Both the position numbers and the translations under genes were made by a program. A DNA stretch of 64,000 nucleotides from Cognatishimia sp. WU-CL00825 (GTDB lineage Bacteria; Pseudomonadota; Alphaproteobacteria; Rhodobacterales; Rhodobacteraceae), in contig NZ_BAABWX010000008.1 in the NCBI RefSeq assembly GCF_040364665.1, forward strand, positions 1 to 64,000, written 5' to 3'. Below, piece by piece: positions 8,072 to 18,103 of the stretch. Position 1 is the first letter of the stretch, and each line of letters opens with the position of its first letter. The notes beneath the pieces were generated by a model. It saw only the letters and a list, made by a program, of their open reading frames with translations. It had not been told where the DNA came from and did no database searches.

Positions 8072-10903
8072 ATGGCAATTGTATCGCCGATGGGATCTTC
8101 AGAAACAGTCGACAGGCTGCTGTCTGATACAAACACGGATCGGAGCTGGTATTTTGCAAGCTCGAGCCAGTCACATCTCAGCATGGGCTTGGAAGCGGTC
8201 TGGGCGGATTACACCGGCGAAGGCGTCAAGATTGGCGTCGTCGACTCGCAGATTGACTTCAATCACAAGGAACTCTCTGCCGCCTACGACAGCACGCTTG
8301 ATTACAACTTTGCCCTGGAAACAGGTGACATTTCCATCAACTCCAAGAGTTTTGGCAACAGCCATGGCACCATGGTGGCTGGGGTGATTGCCGCCGAGGG
8401 GGGCAATGGCACCGGCAGCGTGGGCATTGCCGCAGACGCCACTTTGGTGGGTCTGGGCATTGATTACAGCAGCAGTAATGTCATCGATCAGGTTGTGGCC
8501 GCTTTGCGGGCCGGGGCCGAGGTCGATGTGGTGAACAACAGCTGGAGCTTTTCGCGGAATTTTGGCGACAACTTTGGCCGGGCTGAAAATGCCGCCATGG
8601 CAGAGGCGCTGGAATTTGTCGCCGAAACAGGACGCGATGGTTTGGGGACCTCGATTGTTTTTTCCGCGGGCAACGCCGGGGCTGATGGCTCTTCAAATTA
8701 TCACAATTTCCAAAACTCCCCCTATAGCATCTCTGTTGGCGCGGTTGAAAAAGACGGTTCCATCTGGGCAGGCTCAAGCATTGGGGCCAATGTTCTGGTC
8801 TCTGCGGCGGGGGATGACGTTTATACCACCACACCCAACAACCGCTTTACCGATGCCACGGGCACGTCTTTTGCCGCCCCTGCGGTTTCTGCCGTCATTG
8901 GCCTGATGCTGGAGGCCAACCCAGAGTTGGGCTACCGCGATATCCAACAAATTCTGGCGCTTTCGGCCAAACGCGAAGGCCTGTCTGATGACCCATTGCA
9001 TGGCGATGGCTGGCTGACCAATGGCGCGGGCAATTTCAACGGCGGCGGCATGCATTTCAGCGACAGCTTTGGCTATGGTTTTGTGAATGCCCATGCGGCG
9101 GTGCGCCTGGCAGAAACCTGGACAGCACAGCAGACCGCAGCCAATCGTGACACGGTGGTGATCCAAGAAACCAGCGGTGCCACCATGACCGCGGGCAGCA
9201 ATGATCATATTTCGTTTGAGCTGAATGTCACCGATGCCATTCAGGTTGAACATGTGCAGCTGTCGATGGATCTGAAATGGGCCAATACCGGCGATCTGGA
9301 CATTTACCTGACCAGCCCGGATGGCACCACGGTGCGTTTGGTTTATGCACAAGATGACACCCATTACATTGGCGGCGTGCGCAATTTCACCTTCACCTCT
9401 GTGGCCTCGATGGGCGAGATGGGGGCGGGGGACTGGACCGTGGATGTCTATAACCGCAACCCGGATGCCACAGATGGCAGCGGCAGGCCGATGACAGGTG
9501 TGCTGGGCAACGTGACCCTGACCCTGAATGGCGATGCCGATGATCACGCAGATGACACCTATGTGTATACCGATGAGTTCGGCAGTCTTTATAACGGCTC
9601 GGATCTGGCAGAGCGCAGCATTCTGAACGACACAGATGGCGGCACCGATGCGATCAACGCCGCGGCGGTCACCTCAAACAGCATCATCGATCTGAGCGGC
9701 AATGGCCCCACCAAGATCGCCGGTGTGACCCTGACCGTGAAAAACCCAGGGCGGATCGAGAATATTTTCTCTGGGGATGGCCGGGACGTGCTGACCGGCA
9801 ATGCCGGGGACAACCTGATTGAAGCCGGCCGTGGCAATGACACGCTGCATTATAGCGCGGGCAATGACACGTTAAATGGCGGCTCTGGCACAGACACGCT
9901 GAGCTTTTCTGTAAGCTTCAATCTGGTCTCGGGTTACTTCACCCAGGCGGGCACCTTTATGCTGGGTCTGGTGGACAGTGGCTTAAGTGCGGTGATTGGC
10001 ATCGAGCGCTTTACCTTTAGCAATGTGAGCTATTCTTTTGCCGAGCTGAAAAATCTGTTTGGCGCAAATGACGAACCGGCAACCGCCCCCGCTGCAACAG
10101 AACCTCCAGCGACCGAACCTCCGGCCACGGAACCGCCTGCGACAGAGCCTCCGGCCACGGAACCGCCTGCAACGGAACCCCCAGCCACGGAACCACCGGC
10201 CACAGAGCCTCCGGCAACGGAACCCCCTGCCACGGAACCGCCTGCGACAGAGCCGGTGTTTGACGAGACCTTTGTGGGCACATCTGGCAATGACCGTTTG
10301 CGCGGCAGCCGGGGTGATGATGATATGAGTGGGGCTGCTGGCAATGACACGCTTTATGGTCTGAACGGCGATGATCGCCTGAATGGTGGGGCCGGTAACG
10401 ACACGCTTCTGAGCGGCGGCGGGGATGACCGTGTTCTGGGCGGCTCTGGCGATGACAAGCTGGCTGGCGGCGCAGGCCATGACACCCTGATCGGTGGCGC
10501 GGATAATGACGTGTTGATCGGCGGCGCGGGCCATGACAGCCTTGAGGGCGGCGATGGCCGTGACAAGTTGGTTGGCGGTGACGGAGATGACTTTCTGAAC
10601 GGTGGCGAAGGGCGCAATGTGCTGCGCGGCGGGGCCGGTGCGGATACCTTTATCTTTGATATCAGTGACGCTGGCGACATGGATGTGATCCAAGACTTTA
10701 ATGCCGCCGAAGGGGACCGCATTCTTGTGACCGGCCTAAGCGCCTCTGGGGCCACCGAGGCGGAGCTGGTTGTGAAAGGTGGGGCCACCTTCCTGCAGAT
10801 CGATGTGGATGGCGAAACCCTGCGTCTGGCCAAGGTGCTGGGCGATGGCATCGACAGTCTGGCCATCAACCAACAGTCTGATGACATCCTGATCTTTGCC
10901 TAA
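8072..10903 (+). CDS. Secreted RTX subtilisin-like serine protease with P-domain
   Basis: A 943-residue S8 protease predicted to leave the cell through a type I system, as it has no Sec signal and ends in RTX repeats. The catalytic triad is visible: Asp58 in VVDSQID, His98 in HGTMVAG, Ser266 in GTSFAAP, with the oxyanion Asn in SAGNAG near 207. A proprotein-convertase P-domain follows (about residues 365-490, with [19 protein letters not shown]). A Thr/Pro/Glu-rich linker of ten PPATE units spans residues 678-727. Calcium-binding GGxGxDxLxGG nonapeptides fill about 735-855, then [10 protein letters not shown] and the T1SS-type C-terminal region. A TAGGAG ribosome binding site is 9 bases upstream. 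No prsDE-type transporter is in the window. A bidirectional terminator follows. Confidence 0.93.
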   Translation: MAIVSPMGSSETVDRLLSDTNTDRSWYFASSSQSHLSMGLEAVWADYTGEGVKIGVVDSQIDFNHKELSAAYDSTLDYNFALETGDISINSKSFGNSHGTMVAGVIAAEGGNGTGSVGIAADATLVGLGIDYSSSNVIDQVVAALRAGAEVDVVNNSWSFSRNFGDNFGRAENAAMAEALEFVAETGRDGLGTSIVFSAGNAGADGSSNYHNFQNSPYSISVGAVEKDGSIWAGSSIGANVLVSAAGDDVYTTTPNNRFTDATGTSFAAPAVSAVIGLMLEANPELGYRDIQQILALSAKREGLSDDPLHGDGWLTNGAGNFNGGGMHFSDSFGYGFVNAHAAVRLAETWTAQQTAANRDTVVIQETSGATMTAGSNDHISFELNVTDAIQVEHVQLSMDLKWANTGDLDIYLTSPDGTTVRLVYAQDDTHYIGGVRNFTFTSVASMGEMGAGDWTVDVYNRNPDATDGSGRPMTGVLGNVTLTLNGDADDHADDTYVYTDEFGSLYNGSDLAERSILNDTDGGTDAINAAAVTSNSIIDLSGNGPTKIAGVTLTVKNPGRIENIFSGDGRDVLTGNAGDNLIEAGRGNDTLHYSAGNDTLNGGSGTDTLSFSVSFNLVSGYFTQAGTFMLGLVDSGLSAVIGIERFTFSNVSYSFAELKNLFGANDEPATAPAATEPPATEPPATEPPATEPPATEPPATEPPATEPPATEPPATEPPATEPPATEPVFDETFVGTSGNDRLRGSRGDDDMSGAAGNDTLYGLNGDDRLNGGAGNDTLLSGGGDDRVLGGSGDDKLAGGAGHDTLIGGADNDVLIGGAGHDSLEGGDGRDKLVGGDGDDFLNGGEGRNVLRGGAGADTFIFDISDAGDMDVIQDFNAAEGDRILVTGLSASGATEAELVVKGGATFLQIDVDGETLRLAKVLGDGIDSLAINQQSDDILIFA
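10103..10252 (+). repeat. Ten tandem 15-bp units encoding PPATE
   Basis: Ten in-frame copies of a 15-bp unit encode Pro-Pro-Ala-Thr-Glu between the protease/P-domain part and the RTX array of the subtilase. Unit sequences vary at synonymous third positions (gcg/gcc/gca, gaa/gag, acc/acg/aca), so the peptide is conserved while the DNA has diverged. The resulting acidic, proline-rich segment should be an extended linker. Confidence 0.95.
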
Positions 10904-10975
10904 AGCGTTTGGAGATTAACTTGAGGCAGCAAGTTGATTTCAAAACGCCCACCCATTAAGAGGCGAAACGCTTTA
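10901..10975. repeat. Perfect 10-bp inverted repeat spanning the subtilase stop
   Basis: TAAAGCGTTT (10901-10910, containing the TAA stop) is the exact reverse complement of AAACGCTTTA (10966-10975). Inside it AACTTG and CAAGTT form a smaller hairpin. It precedes the strong terminator at 10994-11029. It may be a dispersed palindromic element; a genome-wide search would be needed to tell. Confidence 0.6.
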
Positions 10976-10993
10976 AAGGCAGATGATAAAATA

Positions 10994-11029
10994 CCAAAGG
11001 CCCGGTCAGCGATCTGACCGGGCCTTTGG
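10994..11029. terminator. Bidirectional terminator between RTX subtilase and sulfotransferase genes
   Basis: CCAAAGGCCCGGTCAG (10994-11009) pairs perfectly with CTGACCGGGCCTTTGG (11014-11029) around a CGAT loop, a 16-bp stem. The convergent stops lie at 10903 (plus) and 11048 (minus). Plus-strand transcripts run into CGTTTTGG; minus-strand transcripts run into TATTTTATC. Confidence 0.9.
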
Positions 11030-11047
11030 CGTTTTGGGCGGGGTGAT

Positions 11048-11911
11048 TTAAGCGGTTTCTGTGGCGCGAAAGCGCTCCCAGGGCACCGGGCGCTTGATCA
11101 ATGCCTCAAGCTGGGTGACCTCTTTGGCATAATAGTCTGTCAGCGCCGCCTCGGTATCCGCTGCCATCGGGACCACCGCATCGCGCATGGATTCCCGGTT
11201 GGCGTTGCGCATTTGTTTGATGCCGGGGGCGGATTTGACGGTTTCCACCAAACGTCCCATGCCGTGACGGCGGGCATAGCTGCCGACCTTCCACAGGGTC
11301 TCGCCAACGGCGGCGTTGCGATAGCGCACGCTTTCATTGGCTTTCAGGTCCAGAAAATCATCCAGCGGTTTCAGTCCCAGAATATCGGTGGCCTGACGCG
11401 CCATTGTGGCGCGATCCGCCAGGATTTCCTCTTGGAACATCACATGGATCTGTTCCCGCGGAAAGTGATCCATCCAGCGGCTGAGATGCGTGGCATAGCG
11501 GCCCTGGTCGCGGTACAGCGGATTGTTGTCCAGCGCGGTTTCAAAGGTCAGGTTTACGCCGCTGATATGGCCTTTGCGCGCCTCGTGCAGATGGTTTGAA
11601 AAGGCGCGTTTGATCGGGTCGCGCAGGGTGACAAACACATGCAAATTCGGATTATAAGCCGCCGCCCGTGCGGGGGCATCCGCGTGGATAAAATAGGATG
11701 GCGAGATTTCACCGCGGTGCTGATGCGCGGTCTCAGAGGCAAAATTGCGTTCATACCACTCATAGCCGCGGTCAAAATAATAGCTGAAGAAATCAACTTC
11801 TTTTTCGTCGCTGACAAACACCTCGGGGCATTGTTGCAGGACGCCATACAGCCATGTGGAGGCGCATTTTTGCGCCCCAATACCGATAAAACTTGCTTGA
11901 AACTGTCTCAT
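11048..11911 (-). CDS. PAPS-dependent sulfotransferase
   Basis: A 287-residue cytosolic sulfotransferase-fold protein expected to move sulfate from PAPS to a sugar hydroxyl. The 5'-phosphosulfate loop IGAQKCASTWLYGVL (about residues 12-26) and the 3'-phosphate motif VTLRDPIKRAFSNH (about 93-106) are intact. YDRGYEWYERNF and GEISPSYF-type segments match bacterial and heparan-type sulfotransferases. It is downstream of, and on the same strand as, the Sec-exported GH16 gene (gap 68 bases). The acceptor is not deducible; context suggests the exopolysaccharide. Confidence 0.88.
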   Translation of the reverse strand: MRQFQASFIGIGAQKCASTWLYGVLQQCPEVFVSDEKEVDFFSYYFDRGYEWYERNFASETAHQHRGEISPSYFIHADAPARAAAYNPNLHVFVTLRDPIKRAFSNHLHEARKGHISGVNLTFETALDNNPLYRDQGRYATHLSRWMDHFPREQIHVMFQEEILADRATMARQATDILGLKPLDDFLDLKANESVRYRNAAVGETLWKVGSYARRHGMGRLVETVKSAPGIKQMRNANRESMRDAVVPMAADTEAALTDYYAKEVTQLEALIKRPVPWERFRATETA

Positions 11912-11979
11912 GCCGAATTCCGCTCGTTACCCAAATCCTATCTCTGCTCTGTATCCGCTGCGGCGCAGAAAATAAAGCA

Positions 11980-13989
11980 TCACGACAGGCCCAGCAGCCG
12001 TTTGAGGGTGGCGTGGTCAATATCTTCGACCAGCAGGGATTGATTGTCACCAAAATCCACCCGCATGCCCTCGGGATCTGTAAACAACTGCCATTGGTCA
12101 GACCGGGCCCGCAATTGTGAGGCAATCGCCAGCCGGTGCCCCGCGCCAAAGCCGCGCAGACGGTCATGGCCGCCGTTGGCACTGATGTTGACGGTGACAA
12201 ATTTCGCCGCAGGCGCAATCACATAAAGATCGTTGCCGGTGCCGCCCACCAGAAACACTCGGGTGGCTTCGGCCTCCAGACGTTGCCCAAAGGGGCCACC
12301 GCCGCGCAGACGGGTGTTGTCGCCCCGGGCGATGGCGCGTTCGATATGTTGGGGCACGGTGTAATCCACCCAGGTGATCAACGTATCAATGCCGCCTTTT
12401 TCGGGCTCGGTGATGCGGGTTTCTCGATGCGAGACAATGAAGCGGTCGGTGCCCAGGCTGCCGGTGATCTGCACCGGGGCGCTGCGGTCATTCAGCCAGG
12501 CCCCGGGGCCTTTGGCCGCCAGCTTGCCATCATTGTCCTGGTCAAATTCCGGGCGGGTCGCGCGGGCGGCTTCGGCCACCCAGATGTCGCGGCCAATCGG
12601 CCAGACCACCTCAAATTGCGCCGCATCAAACCGATCCACCTGGGTGTCGCGGAAGATCAACGTATGCGGCCAGGCCGGGTCAGCACCGCTGGGCAGCCAG
12701 ACATCCTCTCCTACTTGGGTCAGGCGCGACAGCGCATCAGCGGCATCCTCAAAGGGATAGCCTTCCAGCAGCAACCGGTCATCAGGGCCAAAGCCCAGAA
12801 TGATCTTATTGTGCCGGTCGCGCCGCAGCCGCAGCAGATCCTGACCGCCAGACAGCGACAGCACGTCAAACCCGCCGCCGGGCACAATCACGTCGTCTCC
12901 CTTGGTGTCCAGAATGGTTGTGCCGCGTGGGTCTTTGACCAAATCGCCGTCCTGCATGCGCAGGGTCACCGCAGGCTGCAAGGCGCGCACGGTGATATTG
13001 CGCAGCATAAAGGCATTCTCCGGGTCCAGGGTCTCTTTCAGGGTCTTTTCATCCGCCCCCCACCAGCCGCCCCGGGCGGTGAACTGATCATTGGCGATCA
13101 GAAACATCGGCTCGTGCACATCTTCGGGGGTGGGGGTGCGATAGATTTCCTGCAGGTCATCGCGGGTTTTGCCAAAATAGAAAATCACATGTTCGGCGGT
13201 CCACAGCGCCGCATAGGTGTGAAAATCATCATAGATATTGGCCCCAAAATCCGCCCGCGGTTTTTGGATTTGATGGAAGTTATAGATGTTGCGATTGCCG
13301 CGTTTGCGCACCTTGGGAGTGCGGCCTTCGGCGGTGGCGGCAAAGGGGTTTTTGATCCCCACGCTATGGGTGGGATTCTGATCCGCATCAAAGGTGTCAA
13401 AAAACACCGCGGTGTTAAAGGTATTGTCCTTTTTGGTGCGCGTGCCGATCCCGGCCCCATAGGCCTCAAAGATATCGATCTCGGGGGGCCAGCCAATGCC
13501 GGCAAAGGTCATCCAAAAGGCAGGCCAGCGGCCTTTGCCCCGGGGAATACGGGCCTGAACCTCAAAATAACCATAGGTCTGGGCCCAGGTATGGGCGGTG
13601 GTGATTTCACCGCTGGCAAACCGGATCTTATCGGCGCGTTTGCCCTGACCTGTGGCCGTCATATAATGGCGCAGGGCGGGTTTCACGCTGTCAGGCAAGG
13701 CCACGGTGCGCAGGGCCAGCCCCTCGTCGGTCACCGCATGCAGCGGTGCCAGCACCGCATCTTCGGCCGCCCCCAGCACGCCGTAATCCAAAAAGACGGT
13801 TTCATCAGCATTGGTCATCAACTGACCGCGCCGGGGCAGGGTGGACCACAGGCCAGAGCGCCCGTCATACCGGTTGAGCCCCTGTTGAAAGCTTTCGTCC
13901 AGAATGGGCAGCGTGCCGCTCAGGTCAGGGCCTGCCATCGCGGTTTTTGCCACCAGTGCCAAAAGCACTGCCATCACTTGCATACGCAT
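11980..13989 (-). CDS. Sec-exported GH16 glycanase (ExoK-like) with extra C-terminal domain
   Basis: A 669-residue secreted beta-glycanase. The N-terminus MRMQVMAVLLALVAKTAMA is a signal peptide cleaved near AMA. The GH16 catalytic motif EIDIFE (Glu170, Asp172, Glu175) lies in GWPPEIDIFEAYG, preceded by the substrate-groove segment GYFEVQARIPRGKGRWPAFWM. After about residue 300 there is a C-terminal half with degenerate Ca-binding-like repeats (TKGDDVIVPGGGFDVL, SLSGGQDLLRL) that is not part of the GH16 fold. ATG 13989 is preferred to an upstream TTG at 14022. ExoK of Sinorhizobium is a much shorter GH16 enzyme that trims succinoglycan; a trimming role here is inference. Confidence 0.88.
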   Translation of the reverse strand: MRMQVMAVLLALVAKTAMAGPDLSGTLPILDESFQQGLNRYDGRSGLWSTLPRRGQLMTNADETVFLDYGVLGAAEDAVLAPLHAVTDEGLALRTVALPDSVKPALRHYMTATGQGKRADKIRFASGEITTAHTWAQTYGYFEVQARIPRGKGRWPAFWMTFAGIGWPPEIDIFEAYGAGIGTRTKKDNTFNTAVFFDTFDADQNPTHSVGIKNPFAATAEGRTPKVRKRGNRNIYNFHQIQKPRADFGANIYDDFHTYAALWTAEHVIFYFGKTRDDLQEIYRTPTPEDVHEPMFLIANDQFTARGGWWGADEKTLKETLDPENAFMLRNITVRALQPAVTLRMQDGDLVKDPRGTTILDTKGDDVIVPGGGFDVLSLSGGQDLLRLRRDRHNKIILGFGPDDRLLLEGYPFEDAADALSRLTQVGEDVWLPSGADPAWPHTLIFRDTQVDRFDAAQFEVVWPIGRDIWVAEAARATRPEFDQDNDGKLAAKGPGAWLNDRSAPVQITGSLGTDRFIVSHRETRITEPEKGGIDTLITWVDYTVPQHIERAIARGDNTRLRGGGPFGQRLEAEATRVFLVGGTGNDLYVIAPAAKFVTVNISANGGHDRLRGFGAGHRLAIASQLRARSDQWQLFTDPEGMRVDFGDNQSLLVEDIDHATLKRLLGLS

Positions 13990-14164
13990 AAAGGTTTTCC
14001 CCAAAGGTCGGTGACATTTCAAAGGCTGGTCTTACCGCTGTCATTCATTCTGACTTAGTATATGTAAAGGCGGCACCGTCTCCAAGCATGTCACATTTTT
14101 TGCCAAAAGGTTTTGTATGTGAGGCAAAAATCAGACGGCTTTGAAAGGTAAAATTGGGTTTCGC

Positions 14165-15517
14165 ATGACGTCGCAATCAGAAAAATCGGCTGACTCTTAT
14201 GGGTCTTCTTCGCTCAAAGGCATCCTGAAAAAGGCGCTGTCGCTGGTGGGGGGGCGCGTGGGCGGGAACCTGCTGACCCTGGGCTATACTTTGCTGTTGG
14301 CGCGGCTTGCGACCCCGGCAGAGTTTGGTCTGGTGATGACGGGTTTTGCCTGGACCATGCTGTTGTCGATTGGTCTGGCGCTGAATGTGGAATCCGGCTC
14401 GATCAAATATCTGGTGCACTATCGCGAGGCCGATAAGCTTGGGCTGATGGCGGGGTTCATCCGCTTTAACCGCAGCATTATTCTGGCCATGTCGGTGCTG
14501 GCGGCGCTGAGCTGTCTGGGGCTTTGGGCCTTGGGGCTGTTGGATCTTGCCGGGCAAACCGCGCAGGTGTTGATTTTGGCCCTGCTGGCGGCCCCGATTG
14601 TGGCGCTGACCCGGGTTTATGCGCGCCATGCCACCGCCCTGGGTCAGGTGCTGCGCGGCGGCCTGCCAATCATGTTGGCGCGCCCCGGCGTCATTTGTCT
14701 GTTGCTGGGCCTGGTCTGGCTGAGCGGCGTGCAGGTGGGCCCCAGCCTGTTGATGGTTTTATTGCTGCTGGCCTTTGTGCTGACCGCCCTGTTGCAGGCG
14801 TTTTTGCTGCGCAAGACCTTTGCGGATGCCACCGAGGCCACCCCCGATTTCAGCGCGCGGCGCAGCTGGCTGGGCACCGGGGCGATGATGGCCCCGCTTC
14901 TGGTGCTGCGGGACAATCTGAAACATGTCATTGTGGCCAGCGCTGGCCTGGTACTGGGCGCGGCCGAGGTGGGGTATCTGGCCCTGGCGCTGTCGTTGAT
15001 GAGCCTGGCCTATTTTAGCATGAAGGCGGTGGATATTGCCCTCAGCCCGCAGCTGTCCAAAGCCTTGCAAAACAAAAATCTGACCCGTGTGGCGCATCTG
15101 GTGAAGACCGCCGCCAAGCTAAAGCTGGTGGCGCTGGTGCTGGGCTGTGGCCTGTTGGCGCTGTTTGGCGAGCCGATTTTGGCGGTGTTTGGGCCGGCCT
15201 ATCAGGTGGTGTTTGTGCCGCTGTTCATCCTGATGCTGGTGCCGGCGGCCGAGGCGCTATTTGGCCCGGCCCAGATCGTTTTGAATGTCACTGGCCGGCA
15301 GGCGGCGGTGTTTTGGGTGGCGGGCATCAGCGCTGCGGTTCTGGTGGGGGCCACGGTCCTTGGTGGCTGGATTGGGGCGGTGAACGGCGCCGCAGCCGGG
15401 GCCGGGATGAGCTATCTCTTGCAACAGGCTTTGCTGTGGCGAGTCAGTCTGAAAAATGCCCATGTGGACACCTCTATGGCCAGCTTGTGGGCAACAAAAC
15501 GCCCAGAAAATAGCTAA
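14165..15517 (+). CDS. Polysaccharide repeat-unit flippase (Wzx/MOP family)
   Basis: A 450-residue polytopic membrane protein with about 12-14 hydrophobic segments and few charged loops. It has the N-terminal pattern of MOP exporters: a short cytosolic tail, then GGRVGGNLLTLGYTLLLARLATPAEFGLV. It should flip the lipid-linked repeat unit across the inner membrane, acting with the ExoY, polymerase and Wzc proteins encoded downstream. I chose ATG 14165; a TTG at 14141 would add 8 residues. It stands alone between divergent GH16 and downstream wzc, separated from the latter by about 210 bases. Confidence 0.85.
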   Translation: MTSQSEKSADSYGSSSLKGILKKALSLVGGRVGGNLLTLGYTLLLARLATPAEFGLVMTGFAWTMLLSIGLALNVESGSIKYLVHYREADKLGLMAGFIRFNRSIILAMSVLAALSCLGLWALGLLDLAGQTAQVLILALLAAPIVALTRVYARHATALGQVLRGGLPIMLARPGVICLLLGLVWLSGVQVGPSLLMVLLLLAFVLTALLQAFLLRKTFADATEATPDFSARRSWLGTGAMMAPLLVLRDNLKHVIVASAGLVLGAAEVGYLALALSLMSLAYFSMKAVDIALSPQLSKALQNKNLTRVAHLVKTAAKLKLVALVLGCGLLALFGEPILAVFGPAYQVVFVPLFILMLVPAAEALFGPAQIVLNVTGRQAAVFWVAGISAAVLVGATVLGGWIGAVNGAAAGAGMSYLLQQALLWRVSLKNAHVDTSMASLWATKRPENS

Positions 15518-15729
15518 AAAACCGCAATCATACCGTCAATTTGCCCGCTTTGTGCATGAAACGGGGACAATGACTTGCCTTGGCTGAAATGTGGTTTGGT
15601 TTAACTTTGGAAATCGTCTAGAGGGATGCCAATAAGCGTGACATGCAAAGCATGTTATGTCGTTGCCTGTCAGGCGGCGGACTCTTCTGTGTTGGGTCTG
15701 CGGTCCGGGCGGGTTATTTTGAGTAACAC

Positions 15730-18027
15730 ATGAATTTGGATCGAGTTCCGCCCGTGCATCAAGACCCGTCAAACCGCGATAATTTCCTGCCCTCCATTGA
15801 TCTGGGTGAGGTGCTCCGGGAAATGCTGGCAAAATTACGTCGCCGCTGGCTGATTGTATTTTCCACCCTGGTGATCTCGGTCTTGCTGGCGATTTTCTAT
15901 GTGGCGAATGCCACGCCGACCTATACGGCAAATGGCGCGATCCTGATTGACCCCCGTGTGGGGCAGAACCCCGAAAGCGGCGGCCAGATGATGCCCGGCC
16001 TGTTGATGTCAGATGCGCTGACAGTCGACAGCGAGCTGCGGGTGCTGTCCTCTCGCGAGGTCACCACCAACACCATGCGCGCCCTGGGGCTGGATGGGGA
16101 AACCGTTCTGGTGCCCTCTTTGAAACAAAAGTTGCTGGCCAAATTGGGCATTGGCGGCCAAAGCGATGACACCGGGGCGGCCTTGACCGATGCGGCCCGC
16201 GAAGAGCGCCGCATCGAAGCGCAGCGTCGCAAATTTGTGCGCAATCTGAAAGTGCAACGCGCCGGGGACAGCTTTGTTGTCGATATTTCTTATTCTTCCT
16301 CCAATCTGGAATTTGCCCCGCGTGCGGTCAATACGCTGATCAAGGAATACCTGCACCAATCCGGCAAGCAGAATGTCGAGATGATCGAGCGCAATCAAGT
16401 GTGGTTGTCTGACCGTATTGACGAGCTGAGAGATGGGGTGCGCGCGGCGGAATCCGCGGTGGCCAGCTATCGCCGTGCCAATGATTTGCTGACCCCAGAA
16501 GGGGCGTTGTTGCCCACAGAGATTGCTTTGAATGCTGCCATTGGCGAGCTTGTGAAGCTGCGGGGCCAGGCCTTGACCATCGAAGTGCAGGCCCAGCAGC
16601 TGTCAGAACAGATTGCCGCCAATGAAATCGAAGCCGTCCAGGTGCCGCTTGAAGAGCGCACCAAGGCGCTGGCAGATTTTGAGGCGCGCTTTGCCGAGTT
16701 GCAGCAACAGGAACAAGAGCTGCTGTTGATCTGGGACGAGGCCGCGCCCGCCGTGCGCGGGGTGCGCCAGCAAAAAGACCAGACCCAGGCGCTGATCATT
16801 GGCGAATACAGCCAAATTCAATCGCGTCTGCGCGCCCAGGGCGAGGCGATGAACCGTCAGGTTCTGGCCACGGAAAAAGTGATTGCCGATCTGCGCGACG
16901 CCTATGGTGATGACACCGAAAAGACCCTGGAACTGCGCAATCTGGAACGCGAAGCCAATGCCAAGCGCGAACTTTATGAGCGGCTGCTGGAAGAATTCAA
17001 CAGCACCTCGCAGCTTTTGACCTTTGATGCCAGCTCGGCGCGGGTCATTGGCTGGGCGGTGGTGCCCGGAGCAAAGTCTTCGCCAAAATCCCGTCGGGTG
17101 GTGATCTTGGCGGTTTTTGCGGGCTTGGTGATTGCGATCGGGGCGATCTTTGTGCTGGAAGCGCTGGATCAAAGCTTTCGCACCCATACGGATGTGACCC
17201 GCAAACTGGGCCTGCCTTTCCTTGGGGTGATCCCGGCGTTTGAATCAGATCAACGCGCCACGCCCCCCACTCAACGCCAGCGGGTCCAACGCGGCAAACG
17301 CTGGAAGAAACTCTCAAAAGCCGCCCGGAAACTTGATTTTGCAGCGGTCTGGCCCACCTCGGTGAGCGCCGAAAGCATGCGCAGCATTCACGTAAAGCTG
17401 GCGTTGCAAAAAGAGCAATTCTCCACCAAGGGAGAGGGTATTATTCTGGGCTTTACCTCTTCGGTGCGCGACGAGGGTAAAACCACAACCGCCTTTAACT
17501 TTGCCACCTTCCTGGCGCGGCAGAATGAAAAAGTCGTGCTGGTGGATATGGATTTGATCTCGCATGAGATGTCGCGGCTGGTGAACACGGTTTTGCCCAG
17601 CAACAACCGTCTGGCGTCTTTCCTGCAGGATCCAGAGGGCGCCCTGAGCAATCTCAGCGCCATCCCGGAATTCCCTGGTCTGCACCTGATTGGCAATCTG
17701 GGAGCGGGCAGCATTCCCCCTCCCACACCACGGGACGCCGAAGGGCTGGCGGCCTTGTTGCGGTATCTGCGCCAGCATTTTGACTATGTGATTGTTGATC
17801 TGCCGCCGGTGCAGGGGGCTGCGGACACGCAATTGCTGGCCCGTCTTTGTGACCGGGTGATCTATGCGATCAAATGGGGCACCACCCCGCAGGATCAAGT
17901 GATGTCATCGCTGAAGAAAAGCGGGTTACACCGGGATGATTTCTTTGGGGTGCTCTTTACCCGCGCCAATCTAAAGAAATACCGATCTTACAACCGCCAC
18001 GAGATCGCGGATTACTATTACGCCTAA
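15730..18027 (+). CDS. Polysaccharide co-polymerase with BY-kinase domain (Wzc type)
   Basis: A 765-residue inner-membrane protein controlling chain length and export. A Wzz domain with a first membrane helix (about residues 42-62, RRRWLIVFSTLVISVLLAIF) is followed by a long periplasmic coiled-coil region. A second helix (about 455-478) precedes LEALDQSF. The cytosolic kinase has Walker A SVRDEGKTTTA (Lys near 583), Walker A' VVLVDMDL (about 600) and Walker B YVIVDLPPV (about 686). The tail KKYRSYNRHEIADYYYA holds a five-tyrosine cluster for autophosphorylation. The Walker A loop lacks the usual GEGK/PGEGKS proline-glycine start. First gene of a plus-strand operon that runs to 24207. Confidence 0.93.
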   Translation: MNLDRVPPVHQDPSNRDNFLPSIDLGEVLREMLAKLRRRWLIVFSTLVISVLLAIFYVANATPTYTANGAILIDPRVGQNPESGGQMMPGLLMSDALTVDSELRVLSSREVTTNTMRALGLDGETVLVPSLKQKLLAKLGIGGQSDDTGAALTDAAREERRIEAQRRKFVRNLKVQRAGDSFVVDISYSSSNLEFAPRAVNTLIKEYLHQSGKQNVEMIERNQVWLSDRIDELRDGVRAAESAVASYRRANDLLTPEGALLPTEIALNAAIGELVKLRGQALTIEVQAQQLSEQIAANEIEAVQVPLEERTKALADFEARFAELQQQEQELLLIWDEAAPAVRGVRQQKDQTQALIIGEYSQIQSRLRAQGEAMNRQVLATEKVIADLRDAYGDDTEKTLELRNLEREANAKRELYERLLEEFNSTSQLLTFDASSARVIGWAVVPGAKSSPKSRRVVILAVFAGLVIAIGAIFVLEALDQSFRTHTDVTRKLGLPFLGVIPAFESDQRATPPTQRQRVQRGKRWKKLSKAARKLDFAAVWPTSVSAESMRSIHVKLALQKEQFSTKGEGIILGFTSSVRDEGKTTTAFNFATFLARQNEKVVLVDMDLISHEMSRLVNTVLPSNNRLASFLQDPEGALSNLSAIPEFPGLHLIGNLGAGSIPPPTPRDAEGLAALLRYLRQHFDYVIVDLPPVQGAADTQLLARLCDRVIYAIKWGTTPQDQVMSSLKKSGLHRDDFFGVLFTRANLKKYRSYNRHEIADYYYA

Positions 18028-18034
18028 TGGCACT

Positions 18035-18063
18035 CTGCCCCATTGCACCGCGCAATGGGGCAG
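18035..18063 (+). terminator. Perfect 12-bp hairpin between wzc-type gene and acyltransferase
   Basis: CTGCCCCATTGC (18035-18046) pairs perfectly with GCAATGGGGCAG (18052-18063) around ACCGC. It starts 7 bases after the wzc stop. It has no T-run, so it could be an attenuator or an mRNA-stabilising element that lowers expression of downstream genes relative to wzc rather than a full terminator. Confidence 0.5.
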
Positions 18064-18103
18064 CAGATCGTTTGGCACAGCGACCAGGAGCATGGTCAGG
18101 ACG

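Noticed and set aside
12136-14058. Plus-strand open frame of 640 codons
   Set aside because: Antisense to the GH16 gene with its signal peptide and catalytic motif. The frame has no recognisable domain.
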